Notes: generated by a model from the sequence alone, not told the origin. Shown: positions 17,012-26,215, counted from the stretch's first letter. The stretch is DNA of 64,000 bases from Aldehydirespirator sp965205155 (GCA_965205155.1 OZ242033.1:3410001-3474000); one strand, 5' to 3'. Made by a program: numbers and translations.

Positions 17012-17855
17012 ATTGCCAGCCGAAGCGGCCTTTTATGCAGAGGTGTCCGCTGGTCACCGAATGGTCGGCGGGCGAGGTGACCTTCACGATGCGCTCGTCC
17101 TGCACGTGCAGGTCGAGGTTGCAGCCCACACCGCAGTAGGAGCACACCGTGCGGGTGACGGTCTGGTCCTCAGGACGCCACTCCCCCACCTGGCGCAGGT
17201 CGTACTCGGTCTTGAACTGGAGGGCGCCGGTGGGGCACACCCCCACGCAGTTGCCGCAGTACACGCAGGCCGAGTCGGGCAGGGTCACGTCGAACTCGGT
17301 GGAGATCCGGGCGTCGAAGCCCCGGCCGGCCACCGCGATGGCGAAGGTGTGCTGGGCGTCGTCGCCGCAGGCCTCCACGCACTTGTAGCACAGCACGCAC
17401 TTGGAGTAGTCCCGGATGTAGAGCTCGTCCTGGACCTTGACCGGCTCCTCGACCCGCTCGACCGGATGGTCCTCGTCGCCGTAGCGGTCGGGGTCGGCGC
17501 CGTACGTCTCCATCCAGTGGTGCAGATCGTCTGCCTGGCTCAGGTCCACGCCCGAGCCCAGGAACTCGAGCACCATCCGGCGGCTGTGGCGCACCCGGGG
17601 GGTGTCGGTCTGGACGACCATCCCCTCCTCGGCGGGCCGCGAGCACGACGGCACCAGCGCCCGGGACCCCTCCAGCTCCACCACGCAGACCCGGCACACG
17701 TTGACCGGAGTCAGGTTCTCAGCCCAGCACAAAGTCGGCGTGTCGATGCCGGCCTCGACGCAGGCAGCGTGGATGGTGGAGCCCTCCCCCACCTCGACGG
17801 GCCGGCCGTCGATGGTGATGGTGACCGCGGTCTCGGTGATCGTCGTATCGGTCAT
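16995..17855 (-). CDS. Formate dehydrogenase alpha subunit, N-terminal iron-sulfur half
   Basis: 286 aa equivalent to the front of an NAD-dependent formate dehydrogenase alpha subunit. It has a [2Fe-2S] ferredoxin domain (Cys43, 54, 57, 71), a NuoG-type His/Cys region, two [4Fe-4S] sites (Cys153/156/159/163 and 197/200/203/207) and then the molybdopterin-oxidoreductase Fe4S4 domain (Cys238, 241, 245, 273). It stops at GRFGWQYVHGE, exactly where the Mo-cofactor domains should follow. Those are encoded by a separate gene at 19806-21734. The ATG overlaps the flavoprotein stop (ATGA). It should wire electrons from the active site to the flavoprotein. Confidence 0.9.
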   Translation of the reverse strand: MTDTTITETAVTITIDGRPVEVGEGSTIHAACVEAGIDTPTLCWAENLTPVNVCRVCVVELEGSRALVPSCSRPAEEGMVVQTDTPRVRHSRRMVLEFLGSGVDLSQADDLHHWMETYGADPDRYGDEDHPVERVEEPVKVQDELYIRDYSKCVLCYKCVEACGDDAQHTFAIAVAGRGFDARISTEFDVTLPDSACVYCGNCVGVCPTGALQFKTEYDLRQVGEWRPEDQTVTRTVCSYCGVGCNLDLHVQDERIVKVTSPADHSVTSGHLCIKGRFGWQYVHGE

Positions 17856-19618
17856 CGGGAGGGCGCCGACGCTATCAGGCCCAGGTCCAGCGCGGAGCGG
17901 ACGGCCGAGGCCGCGGTGTGGCCCAGGCCGCAGATGGAGGCGTCCACCATGACCTCGGCCATGTCGTCGATCAGGGCCCGGCGGGCGGGCGACAGCGAGC
18001 CCCGCCTCTGCATCTGCACCAGCGTCTCGTGCTGGCGCACCGCGCCGACCCGGCACGGCACGCACTGCCCGCACGACTCGTCCCGGAAGAACTCGGCGAT
18101 GCGCACCACCACGTCGGTCATGTCGTCCGTCGTGTCGAAGGCCATCACCACGCCCGAGCCGAGGGTGGTGCCCGCGGCCCGGGTGTCCTCCAGCGTCAGC
18201 GGCAGGCCGAGCGAGTCGGGCCCGACGAACGATCCGGCCGCGCCGCCCATCAGCACGGCCTGAAGCTCGCCATTGCCGGCGACCCCGCCCGCGATCTCCA
18301 GCAGGTCGCCCAGCGTCGTGCCGAACGGCACCTCGTAGAGGCCAGGCCGCCCGACCTTGCCCGACAGGCACAGCAGCTTGGTGCCCGGCGACCGTTCGGT
18401 CCCCCGGGTCCGGTAGGCGTCGGGGCCCTCGAGGATGATGTCGAGGACGTTGAGCAGGGTCTCGGGATTGTTGATGGCGGTTGGCTCGCCGAACAGGCCG
18501 TGAGTGGTGGGGAACGGCGGCTTGTTGCGGGGCTCCCCCCGGAACCCCTCCAGCGAGTTGAACAGCGCGGTCTCCTCGCCGCAGATGTAGGCGCCCGCCC
18601 CCCGCCAGATGGCGATGTCGAAGTCGTGGCCGGTGCCGGCCGCGTCACCGCCGAGCAGCCCCGCGGCCCGGGCCGCGTCGATGGCGCCCTGGAGGCGGGC
18701 GGTGGCCAGCGGGTACTCGCCCCGGATGTAGATCCAGCCGTTGGTGGCGCCGGTGGCCAGCCCGGCGATGGTCATGGTCTCGACCACCGCGAACGGGTCT
18801 TGCTCCATGACGATGCGGTCCTTGAACGTGCCCGGCTCGGACTCGTCGCAGTTGGCTACCACGTGCTTGGGCCGCCCGGTCTCGGCGGCCACGGCCCGCC
18901 ACTTGATGCCGGTCGGGAAGGCCGCCCCGCCCCGTCCTGACAGCCCCGAGGCGGCCACCGCCTCCAGGACCGCCTCGGCGCCCATCTCGCCGGCCCGGCG
19001 CAGGGCCACATAGCCGCCGTGGGCGAGGTAGGACTCCAGCGACTCGGGGTCGGCTGTGCCGAGGCGGCGCAGCAGGCGTAGCGAGGAGTCGCCGGCCTGG
19101 GGCAGTTCGAAGGGCTCGTCGTCGGCGGGCACATAGTCGGGTCGGCCCCCGGACCCCTGCACGAACAGCGCCGGGGCCCGTTCGCACTGGCCCAGGCACG
19201 GCCCCAGGTGCACATGGCTGCCCGACGCCCTTACCGAGGCGGCCAGGTCGTCGTAGCCCGCGATCTGGCAGGCCGCGTCGACGCACACATGGAAGGTGTC
19301 GCCGTCGTGGCCGGGGGGCTCGGTGCGGAACAGGTCGTAGAAGGTGGCCACCCCGAAGGCCTCGGCCGGGGGCACGTCCAGTACCTCGGCCACGTAGTTG
19401 ATGCCGCCGGGGCTGATCCAGCCGACCGCGTTCTGCAGGGCGTGCAGCGCGGGCAGCAGGAAGTGGCGGCGCTCCCGGCGCCGGGACCTTCCCGACGTGT
19501 AGAGCCGTTCGGTCTCCGGCTGCACCACCGGCTCGACGCCCCTGGCGCGCAGCGCGGCGTCGACCGCGGCCACTTCGGGCCCAGTGGCGCGGTCCGCGCC
19601 GAGATAGATGTCGGTCAT
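17852..19618 (-). CDS. Formate dehydrogenase NADH-binding flavoprotein, NuoE-NuoF fusion
   Basis: 588 aa. Residues about 40-170 are NuoE-like with a [2Fe-2S] site (CVDAAC and GPCLGQC). Residues about 200-588 are NuoF-like: FMN site GRGGAAFPTGIKW, NADH site GAGAYICGEETAL, and a [4Fe-4S] site in ESCGQCVPCR with a distal Cys (ICGLG). This is the diaphorase part of NAD-dependent formate dehydrogenases, passing electrons to NAD+. It overlaps the iron-sulfur gene downstream (ATGA). A 187-bp repeat-bearing gap separates it from the catalytic gene. Confidence 0.92.
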   Translation of the reverse strand: MTDIYLGADRATGPEVAAVDAALRARGVEPVVQPETERLYTSGRSRRRERRHFLLPALHALQNAVGWISPGGINYVAEVLDVPPAEAFGVATFYDLFRTEPPGHDGDTFHVCVDAACQIAGYDDLAASVRASGSHVHLGPCLGQCERAPALFVQGSGGRPDYVPADDEPFELPQAGDSSLRLLRRLGTADPESLESYLAHGGYVALRRAGEMGAEAVLEAVAASGLSGRGGAAFPTGIKWRAVAAETGRPKHVVANCDESEPGTFKDRIVMEQDPFAVVETMTIAGLATGATNGWIYIRGEYPLATARLQGAIDAARAAGLLGGDAAGTGHDFDIAIWRGAGAYICGEETALFNSLEGFRGEPRNKPPFPTTHGLFGEPTAINNPETLLNVLDIILEGPDAYRTRGTERSPGTKLLCLSGKVGRPGLYEVPFGTTLGDLLEIAGGVAGNGELQAVLMGGAAGSFVGPDSLGLPLTLEDTRAAGTTLGSGVVMAFDTTDDMTDVVVRIAEFFRDESCGQCVPCRVGAVRQHETLVQMQRRGSLSPARRALIDDMAEVMVDASICGLGHTAASAVRSALDLGLIASAPSR

Positions 19619-19682
19619 GCGCCCAGAGGCCGAGCGGGGATTAGTTCATCCTCGCGGGACGCCGAGCGAGGCCCCTGGGCCC

Positions 19683-19777
19683 AGCGGCTCGTGAGCGCAG
19701 CGAACAAGAGCGGAAGGCACGGCCCGAGCGGCCCGTGAGCGCAGCGAACAAGAGCGGGAATGACACCGCTGCAACGC
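19683..19777. repeat. Dispersed intergenic repeat, two adjacent copies
   Basis: Core GTGAGCGCAGCGAACAAGAG occurs twice (from about 19691 and 19735), each preceded by a GAGCGGCCC-like stretch; the second copy continues CGGGAATGACACCGCTGC. Other copies are at 59827-59886 (inverted) and 62601-62670. All four lie between genes. Confidence 0.85.
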
Positions 19778-19805
19778 GACAAGCTTCTTCCGTTTCGCGC
19801 TTGCA

Positions 19806-21734
19806 TCAGGCGGGGGCGTGCTCCGGTTCGAGCTTGGAGATGCGGATGGCGGCCGCCTTGAATTCTGCCGTACCCGAGCGCGGGTCCCACTCGTCGTTGG
19901 TCAGCACGTTGGCGTCCACCAGCTCGGGGAAGTGGAAGGTCGTGAACGTGAGGCCGGCGGGGATGTCGGGCTGCAGGCGCACGTCCATCTCCACCGATCC
20001 TCGGGGCGAACTGACTAGCACCCGCTCCCCGTCGGCCACGCCCAGCGCGGCCGCGTCGGCCGGGTTGACGTCGATGGCGTCGCCGTAGCGGATGGGGGAG
20101 GCATAACCGCCCGACTGCACCCCGGTGTTGTAGGAGTCGAGCGCCCGGCCGGTGGTGAGCCGCAGCGGGAACTCGTCGCTGAGCTTCTCCTTGGGCGGGG
20201 CGTGGTGGGTGATGCTGAACGGCGCCGGGTCGTGGCCCTCCAGGTCGTCGGCCCACAGCCAGGCATGCAGGAACTCCGAGCCCGGATCGTCCTCACTGTT
20301 GCAGGGCCACTGGAGCCCGCCGGAGGCCTCCAGGCGCTCCCACGACATGCCGGCGTGCATGGGCGACAGCGACCGCATCTCGTCCCACAGCTCCTGGGAG
20401 CTGGGGTGGCCCCAGTCGACGCCGAGACGGCGGGCGAGATCGCCGATGATGTCGATGTCGTGGCGGGCCTGGCCGGGCGGCGGAACCGCGGGCCGGACCC
20501 GCTGAACCCGCCGCTCGCTGGAGGTGACCGTGCCCTCGGACTCGGCCCACGCCACCGAGGCGGGCAGCACCACGTCGGCCATCTCCGCGGTGCGGGTCAT
20601 GAAGATGTCCTGCACCACCAGGATGTCGAGTCCGGCCAGCAGCTTGCGGGCGTGCTCGACGTCGGCCTCGGAGTCGGCCGGGTTCTCGCCGATCACGTAA
20701 CAGGCCCGCAGCTCGCCGGCCTCCATGGCCTCGAACATGAGCGTCAGGTGCTTGCCGGGCACGCCGTTGAGCTCGGTGCCGTAGGCGGCCTCGAACTTGG
20801 CCCGCACCTCGTCGTCGGCCACGTCCTGGAAGCCGGGGAACTTGTTGGGTATGGCGCCCATGTCGCCGCCGCCCTGCACGTTGTTCTGTCCCCGCAGCGG
20901 GCAAAGACCCGAGCCCCACCGGCCGACATGGCCGGTGAGCAGGGCCAGGTTGCACAGCGACACCACGTTGTCGACCGCGTTGTGGTGCTCGGTGATGCCC
21001 AGGGTCCACAGGATCTGGGCCTTGGGCGCGGCGGCGTAGGCGTGGGCCATGTCGCGGATGGCCCCGGCCGGCACGCCGGTCTGGGTGGCGGCCCAGTCGA
21101 GGGTGTACGACTCGACGTGGGCCGCGTAGGCGTCGAAGCCCTCGGTGGCATGGGCGATGAAGTCGGGGTTGTGGAGCCCGGCGTGGATGATCTCGCGCCC
21201 CATGGCGTTGGCCAGCGCGATGTCGGTGCCCACCGACAGTCCCAGCCAGCGGTCGGCGAACTTGGCCGACGAGGTGCGGCGGGGGTCGATGGCGTACATG
21301 CGGGCGCCGTCGGCGAGGGCCTTGAGCACATGGTGGAAGAAGATGGGGTGGGCCTCACGGGCGTTGGAGCCCCACAGCAGGATGACGTCTGCCTGCTCGA
21401 CCTCCGCGTACGACGAGGTCCCGCCTCCCGCTCCGAACACTGTCGCCAGACCGACGACGGAGGGAGCGTGTCAAGTTCGGTTGCAGGAGTCGATGTTGTT
21501 CGACCCGATGACGGTGCGGATGAACCTCTGGGCGGCGTAGTTCATCTCGTTGGTGGCCTTGGAGCAGCTGAACATGCCGAAGCCGCCGGGCCCGAAGCGG
21601 TCGAGCACGGCCCGGAACCCGTCGGCGGCCCGGTCGAGGGCCTCGTCCCAGGTGGCGTTGCGCAGCCGCCCGTTGTCGCGCACCATCGGAGTGGTCAGCC
21701 GCGGCAGCCGCTTGTCGTAGGACTTTCCGCCCAT
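19806..21734 (-). CDS. fdhA: Selenocysteine formate dehydrogenase catalytic subunit (Mo/W-bis-MGD), split alpha subunit
   Basis: 642 aa if TGA at 21471-21473 is read as selenocysteine (Sec88). The context NNIDSCNRT-Sec-HAPSVVGLATVFG matches the formate dehydrogenase active site, including the conserved His after Sec. The frame is open on both sides: 87 codons before, 554 after. The C-terminal molybdopterin-binding domain is present (TTGRALDSYNTGVQSG). Start is the ATG of MGGKSYDKRL with AAGGAC 8 nt upstream. The usual N-terminal Fe4S4 domain is absent and encoded separately at 16995-17855. It oxidises formate to CO2. Automated callers would split it at the TGA into two short genes. The genome must encode selA, selB, selC and selD, which are not in this window. 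Confidence 0.93.
21442..21458 (-). promoter_or_regulatory. Bacterial SECIS-like hairpin after the UGA
   Basis: Reading the minus strand, GTCGTCGGTCTGGCGAC starts 12 nt after the TGA. GUCG pairs with CGAC, one U is bulged, then a C-G pair closes a GGUCUG loop. E. coli fdhF also has a bulged U and a GGUCU loop at a similar distance, bound by SelB. Confidence 0.75.
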
Positions 21735-21805
21735 CGAGGTCCTTCCTGAAGTCGTAGCTCTAACGATAGGTATCGAACGATGCTGTCTGCCGACTCGGGT
21801 GCCCC

Positions 21806-22687
21806 TCAGCCGAGTGAGAGTGTCTCCCGGGCCTGGTCCGGGGTCTGGACCCGGCCCCCCATGGCCTCCACCACCTCGCGGGCCCGGTTCACGAGGTCGG
21901 CGTTGGAGGCGAAGACGCCGCGGGCCAGGTACAGGTTGTCCTCCAGCCCGACCCTGATGTGGCCGCCGAGCAGCATGGCCTGGGCCACCCACGGGATCTG
22001 CTGGGCCGACAGCCCGAAGGTGGTGAACTCGGCGCCGGCCGGCAGCAGGTGCGTCAGTGCGGTCAGCAGGCCGACGTCGTTGGGCATGCCGTAGGGGATT
22101 CCGGTGCAGAGCTGGATCCAGGGCGGGTCGGCGATGAGACCCTCGTCCACGAGGGTGTTGGCCAGCCACAGGTGGCCGGTGTCGAAGATCTCCAGCTCAG
22201 GCTTGACCCCGATCTCTCGCACCCGCTTGGCCATGTCGCGGATCATGTTGGGGGTGCTGACGTACACCTGGTGGCCCTCGCCGAAGTTGAGGGTGCCGCA
22301 GTCGATGCTGCACATGTCGGGCCGCAGGGCCTCGACGTGGGCGAGGCGCTCGAAGCCGCTGACCAGGTCGGTGCCGTCGGGCCCGAAGTCGAAGGGGTCG
22401 GGGTCGCCGATCAGCAGGTCGCCGCCCATGCCGGCGGTGGTGTTGATGATCACGTCGGGGTTGGCCGCCCTCACCTGCTCCAAGGCCTGGCGGTAGAGGT
22501 CCACGTCGCGGGTGCCCTTGCCGGTGGCCGGATCGCGCACATGCATGTGGACGATGGCCGCACCGGCGTCGGCCGCCTCCAACGCCGCGGTGGCGATCTG
22601 GGTGGGCGTGATGGGCAGGTCGGGATGCTTGCCCGCGGTGTCCCCCGCACCGGTCACCGCGCAGGTGATGATCGGGTTGCGGTTCAC
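21806..22687 (-). CDS. BKACE family enzyme (beta-keto acid cleavage, DUF849)
   Basis: 293 aa TIM barrel. The zinc ligands His47 and His49 are in IVHMHVRDP; other family blocks are INTTAGMGGD, MCSIDCGTLNF and VRVGLEDN-like HIRVGLEDNLYLARG near the C-terminus. BKACEs condense a beta-keto acid with acetyl-CoA and cleave it to acetoacetate and an acyl-CoA; some act on dehydrocarnitine or 3-keto-5-aminohexanoate. It is 71 bp upstream of the formate dehydrogenase gene on the same strand. Substrate is unknown; carnitine/betaine-type compounds would suit the methyl-amine theme. Confidence 0.88.
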   Translation of the reverse strand: MNRNPIITCAVTGAGDTAGKHPDLPITPTQIATAALEAADAGAAIVHMHVRDPATGKGTRDVDLYRQALEQVRAANPDVIINTTAGMGGDLLIGDPDPFDFGPDGTDLVSGFERLAHVEALRPDMCSIDCGTLNFGEGHQVYVSTPNMIRDMAKRVREIGVKPELEIFDTGHLWLANTLVDEGLIADPPWIQLCTGIPYGMPNDVGLLTALTHLLPAGAEFTTFGLSAQQIPWVAQAMLLGGHIRVGLEDNLYLARGVFASNADLVNRAREVVEAMGGRVQTPDQARETLSLG

Positions 22688-22749
22688 TTGGGCAACCCTA
22701 CCGTTCCCGGCGCGTCCGGGGGTGCTTGAGTGGCTACGGTGGACGGGCC

Positions 22750-24459
22750 ATGAGATGGTCGAAGCTGTTCGTCCCGACGCTGCGCGACGCGCCTGCCGAC
22801 GCGGAGGCGGCCAGCCACAAGCTGCTGGTGCGGGGCGGGTTCATCCGCCAGCTCCACGCCGGCCACTACTCGCTGCTGCCGCTGGGGCTGCGGGTGCACG
22901 ACAAGGTCGAGAACATCGTGCGCCGGGGCATGGAGGAGATCGGCGCGCAGGAGTTCCTGCTGCCGGCCATGCACCCAGCGTCGATCTGGCAGCGCTCGGG
23001 GCGCTGGGACTCGGTCGGACCCGAGATGTTCCGGCTCCAGGACCGCAAGGAGGCCGACCTCGCCCTCGGGATGACCCACGAGGAGGTGTTCAGCGAGATC
23101 TCCAGGGAGATCACGTCGTACCGGTCGCTGCCCCAGATCTGGTACCAGATCCAGTGGAAGTTCCGCGACGAGCCCCGGCCCAAGTCGGGCCTGCTGCGGG
23201 TGCGGGAGTTCGCCATGAAGGACAGCTACTCCTTCGACCTCGACGACGCCGGGCTGGACCACGCCTTCGAGGTCCATCGGGAGGCCTACATCCGGACCTT
23301 CCAGCGGCTGTCGCTCGACGCGATCGCGGTTCAGGCGTCGTCGGGCATGATGGGCGGCACCGGGTCGGTCGAGTTCATGGTGCCCTCCCCCGCCGGTGAG
23401 GACGACATCGCCCGCTGTAGCGGCTGCGGCTACGCGGCCAATGTGGAGAGGGCCACCTCGGCGCTTGCGCCGGTCGACGACGGCGACTCCAGCGCCGACC
23501 TTGTGCGGTTCCCGACGCCGGGGGTGCGCACCATCGCCGCGCTGGAGACGGTCGAGGGCGGCGTGCCCGCCCACCGCCAGATCAAGACCATGGTCATGAT
23601 GCTGGACGGCGCGATGACGCTGGCCCTGGTGCGGGGCGACCACCAGCTCAACCTCCAGAAGCTGGCCGACGGCACCCGGGCGGTCGACATCCGCCCGGCC
23701 GAGCCGGCCGAGACCCTGGAGCGCCTGGGCGCCCACCCCGGCTCACTGGGAGCGGTCGGTGTGCAGGGCCTGCGGATCGTGGCCGACCACGCCCTGCGGG
23801 GGCGGCGCAACCTGGCCACCGGCGCCAACACCGACGACTGGCACTACTCCGGCGTGGACGTCGACCGGGACATCTCGGTGGACGAGTGGCTCGACCTGCG
23901 GGAGGTGTCGGCCGGGGAGCCGTGCGTCAACTGTGGCCGGCCCCTGGAGGTGGTGCGCTGCATCGAGACCGGCCACATCTTCAAGCTGGGCCGCCGCTAC
24001 GCCGAGGCCATGGGAGCCACCGTGCTGGACGCCGACGGGGTGGAGCGCACCATCACCATGGGCTCCTACGGCATCGGCATCGGCCGGGCCATGGCCGCGG
24101 TGGCCGAAGTGCACCACGACGACCGGGGCCTGATCTGGCCGGCGGCAGTGGCGCCCTACGAGGCGGTGATCACGGTGGCCAGCATGCGCGACGACGACGC
24201 GGTCGCCGCGGCCGAGCAGATCTACGGCGACCTGCGGGTGCGGGACGTGGAGGTGCTGCTGGACGACCGCGACGCCCGGGCCGGCGTCAAGTTCGCCGAC
24301 AGCGAGCTGGTCGGCATCCCGTGGCGGATCACCGCGGGCCGTGCGGTGGCCGACGGCGAGGTCGAGCTGACCGAGCGGGCCACGGGTGACACGCAGCGGG
24401 TCGGGATCGAGGATGCCGTGGCCGAGGTGGCAGCCCGGCTGGCGGACTCAGTCCGATAG
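22750..24459 (+). CDS. proS: Proline--tRNA ligase (bacterial ProS with editing domain)
   Basis: 569 aa. Class II motifs are visible: motif 1 around GLRVHDKVENIVRRGMEEIGAQE, motif 2 FRDEPRPKSGLLRVREFAMKD and motif 3 GSYGIGIGRAMAAV. An INS editing domain lies between, at about residues 220-390, and a C-terminal anticodon-binding domain follows. Bacterial type. Start ATG 22750 (MRWSKLFVPT). The last 12 bp overlap the 3' end of the convergent iclR gene. Confidence 0.97.
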   Translation: MRWSKLFVPTLRDAPADAEAASHKLLVRGGFIRQLHAGHYSLLPLGLRVHDKVENIVRRGMEEIGAQEFLLPAMHPASIWQRSGRWDSVGPEMFRLQDRKEADLALGMTHEEVFSEISREITSYRSLPQIWYQIQWKFRDEPRPKSGLLRVREFAMKDSYSFDLDDAGLDHAFEVHREAYIRTFQRLSLDAIAVQASSGMMGGTGSVEFMVPSPAGEDDIARCSGCGYAANVERATSALAPVDDGDSSADLVRFPTPGVRTIAALETVEGGVPAHRQIKTMVMMLDGAMTLALVRGDHQLNLQKLADGTRAVDIRPAEPAETLERLGAHPGSLGAVGVQGLRIVADHALRGRRNLATGANTDDWHYSGVDVDRDISVDEWLDLREVSAGEPCVNCGRPLEVVRCIETGHIFKLGRRYAEAMGATVLDADGVERTITMGSYGIGIGRAMAAVAEVHHDDRGLIWPAAVAPYEAVITVASMRDDDAVAAAEQIYGDLRVRDVEVLLDDRDARAGVKFADSELVGIPWRITAGRAVADGEVELTERATGDTQRVGIEDAVAEVAARLADSVR

Positions 24460-25191
24460 TTGCATCGCGAGGCGGCCGGCCGCCTCGATCACGGCCATGC
24501 CGAGGTCGTGGGTGTCGTCGGGGTTCGGGAACCGGTACGCGGGCCCGTGGACGTGCAGGGCGGCCTCCACGCTGCCCCCGCTCTCGAACACCGGGGCGGC
24601 CACCGAGTTGAGCTCCTCGGCGAACTCCTCGTACACCCAGGCGTATCCGATGCTGCGGATCTGCTCGAGGCGGTCCCGGAGCTCGTCGGGGTCGGTCATG
24701 GTCCAGGGTGTGCACTGGACCAGCGGCGCGGCCAGGTACCGGTTGATGAAGTCGGGGCGTTGGTGGGCGAGGATCACCAGACCCGAGGGCACGGCGTGCA
24801 GCGGGGCGTGCTCGCCGGTCCAGTCCCGTACCTGGATGTTCGACGACGACTCGGTCTGGTCGAGATAGTAGACCTGCCCGCCGTCGATGATCGACAGCCC
24901 GGCGACCTCGTCGAGGCTCTCGGCCAGCTCCAGCAGGTGGGGCCGGGCCGCGGCCACGAGGTTGCGGCCTCGGGGGGCCGATCCGGCCAGGTCGATCAGG
25001 CCCGAGCCAAGCCGGTACTCACCGCCGGCCTCGGTCTGCTCGACGGCCTGCTCCTCCTCGAGGGAGGCGAGCAGGCGGGCCACGGTGCTCTTGGGCAGGT
25101 CGACTCGCTCGGCCAGCTCGGTGACCCCCACCGGACCCAGCGCCAACGCCCGCAGCAGTGCGAACGACCTCTTGATCGACTGAACCGTCAC
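24448..25191 (-). CDS. IclR family transcriptional regulator
   Basis: 247 aa. N-terminal winged helix (VTELAERVDLPKSTVARLLASL), then the IclR effector-binding domain (GLSIIDGGQVYYLDQ ... LHAVPSGLVILAH ... AAPVFESGG). It is the last gene of the operon sarcosine dehydrogenase-etfB-etfA-iclR (19 bp after etfA). A paired GGAA/TTCC palindrome typical of IclR-family operators lies in the promoter region of this operon, so it probably regulates its own operon. Its effector is unknown. The 3' end overlaps proS by 12 bp. Confidence 0.92.
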   Translation of the reverse strand: MTVQSIKRSFALLRALALGPVGVTELAERVDLPKSTVARLLASLEEEQAVEQTEAGGEYRLGSGLIDLAGSAPRGRNLVAAARPHLLELAESLDEVAGLSIIDGGQVYYLDQTESSSNIQVRDWTGEHAPLHAVPSGLVILAHQRPDFINRYLAAPLVQCTPWTMTDPDELRDRLEQIRSIGYAWVYEEFAEELNSVAAPVFESGGSVEAALHVHGPAYRFPNPDDTHDLGMAVIEAAGRLAMQLSD

Positions 25192-25210
25192 GGCAGCAGC
25201 CCAAGAATGC

Positions 25211-26215
25211 TCATGGCCGGTCCCGTCGGCGGCGGATCTCGGCCGAGATGGCGGGAATCACTTGGTGCAGGTCGCCGATCACCGCCCAGTTCGCCTTCAC
25301 CACCATGTTGGCTTCGGGGTCGATGTTGATGGCCAGGATGTGCTTGGAGCCCATGGCCCCCACCCAGTGCTGGATGGCCCCGGATATGCCCGAGGCGATG
25401 TAGATCTCGGGGGCGATGCGGGTGCCGGTCTGGCCGACCTGGTCGGAGTGGGGCCGCCAGCCGTTGTTGGTGACGGCCCGGCTGCAGCCGACCCGTCCGC
25501 CCAGTAGCCCGGCCAGTTCCTCCAGCGGGGCGAACCCCTCGGCGGAGCCGACGCCGCGGCCGCCGCCGACGACCACCGGCGCGGTGGGCAGGGTGACGCC
25601 GGCCTCCAGCACGACCCGGTCCTTGACCACGGTGCGGGCGAGCTCGGCGTCGAGTTCCACGGCCACGGCCTGGGTCTCGGGGGGCCCGGCGGGTGCGGGC
25701 TCGACCGGTGCGGAGGCCACGGTGTGCAGGCCGCAGGTGAGCAGCGCAGTGCCGCCGGCGTCCAGGGTGGCGTCCTCCAGCAGCGATCCTCCCCACTGGA
25801 TGCGGGTCATGGTCCACTGCCCGTCCCCGCCGGCGGGCGGGGTGATGTCGGTGCAGTTGGCGACGAACGGCCAGTCGAGGCGGGCCGCGGCCTGGGCCAT
25901 CACCTCGTTGCCCCGCTCGCTGCCGCAGGCCAGCACCGCGCCGGGTTGGAGCTCACTGATGACCTGGGCCAGCGACTGGCCCCACGCCTCGGGACCGAAG
26001 TCGCTCAGCACGTCGTGGTCCACGGTGTAGAGCCGGGCGGCGCCGTGGTCGCCGGAGGCGGCCGCGACCCCCTCGGCGGCCGCACCGGCACCGATGGCCG
26101 CCGCGTGCATCTCGACGCCCATCCTGGCGGCCAGCGTCCGCCCGAAGGTGAGCGCCTCCCGGGCGGGCTCGCCGAGGGTTCCCCGGTCGTGCTCGAGCAC
26201 CACCAGCAACATCAC
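25211..26215 (-). CDS. etfA: Electron transfer flavoprotein alpha subunit
   Basis: 334 aa. The C-terminal FAD domain signature is clear: RIAPEIYIASGISGAIQHW followed by HILAINIDPEANM. ETF takes electrons from acyl-CoA, dimethylglycine or sarcosine dehydrogenases and passes them to ETF-ubiquinone oxidoreductase. Overlaps etfB by 4 bp. Position next to the dimethylglycine/sarcosine dehydrogenase marks that enzyme as the likely electron donor. Confidence 0.95.
   Translation of the reverse strand: MMLLVVLEHDRGTLGEPAREALTFGRTLAARMGVEMHAAAIGAGAAAEGVAAASGDHGAARLYTVDHDVLSDFGPEAWGQSLAQVISELQPGAVLACGSERGNEVMAQAAARLDWPFVANCTDITPPAGGDGQWTMTRIQWGGSLLEDATLDAGGTALLTCGLHTVASAPVEPAPAGPPETQAVAVELDAELARTVVKDRVVLEAGVTLPTAPVVVGGGRGVGSAEGFAPLEELAGLLGGRVGCSRAVTNNGWRPHSDQVGQTGTRIAPEIYIASGISGAIQHWVGAMGSKHILAINIDPEANMVVKANWAVIGDLHQVIPAISAEIRRRRDRP

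Noticed and set aside
21471..21473. The TGA as a nonsense mutation or sequencing error dividing fdhA
   Set aside because: It falls exactly on the active-site Sec/Cys codon and a SECIS-like hairpin follows.
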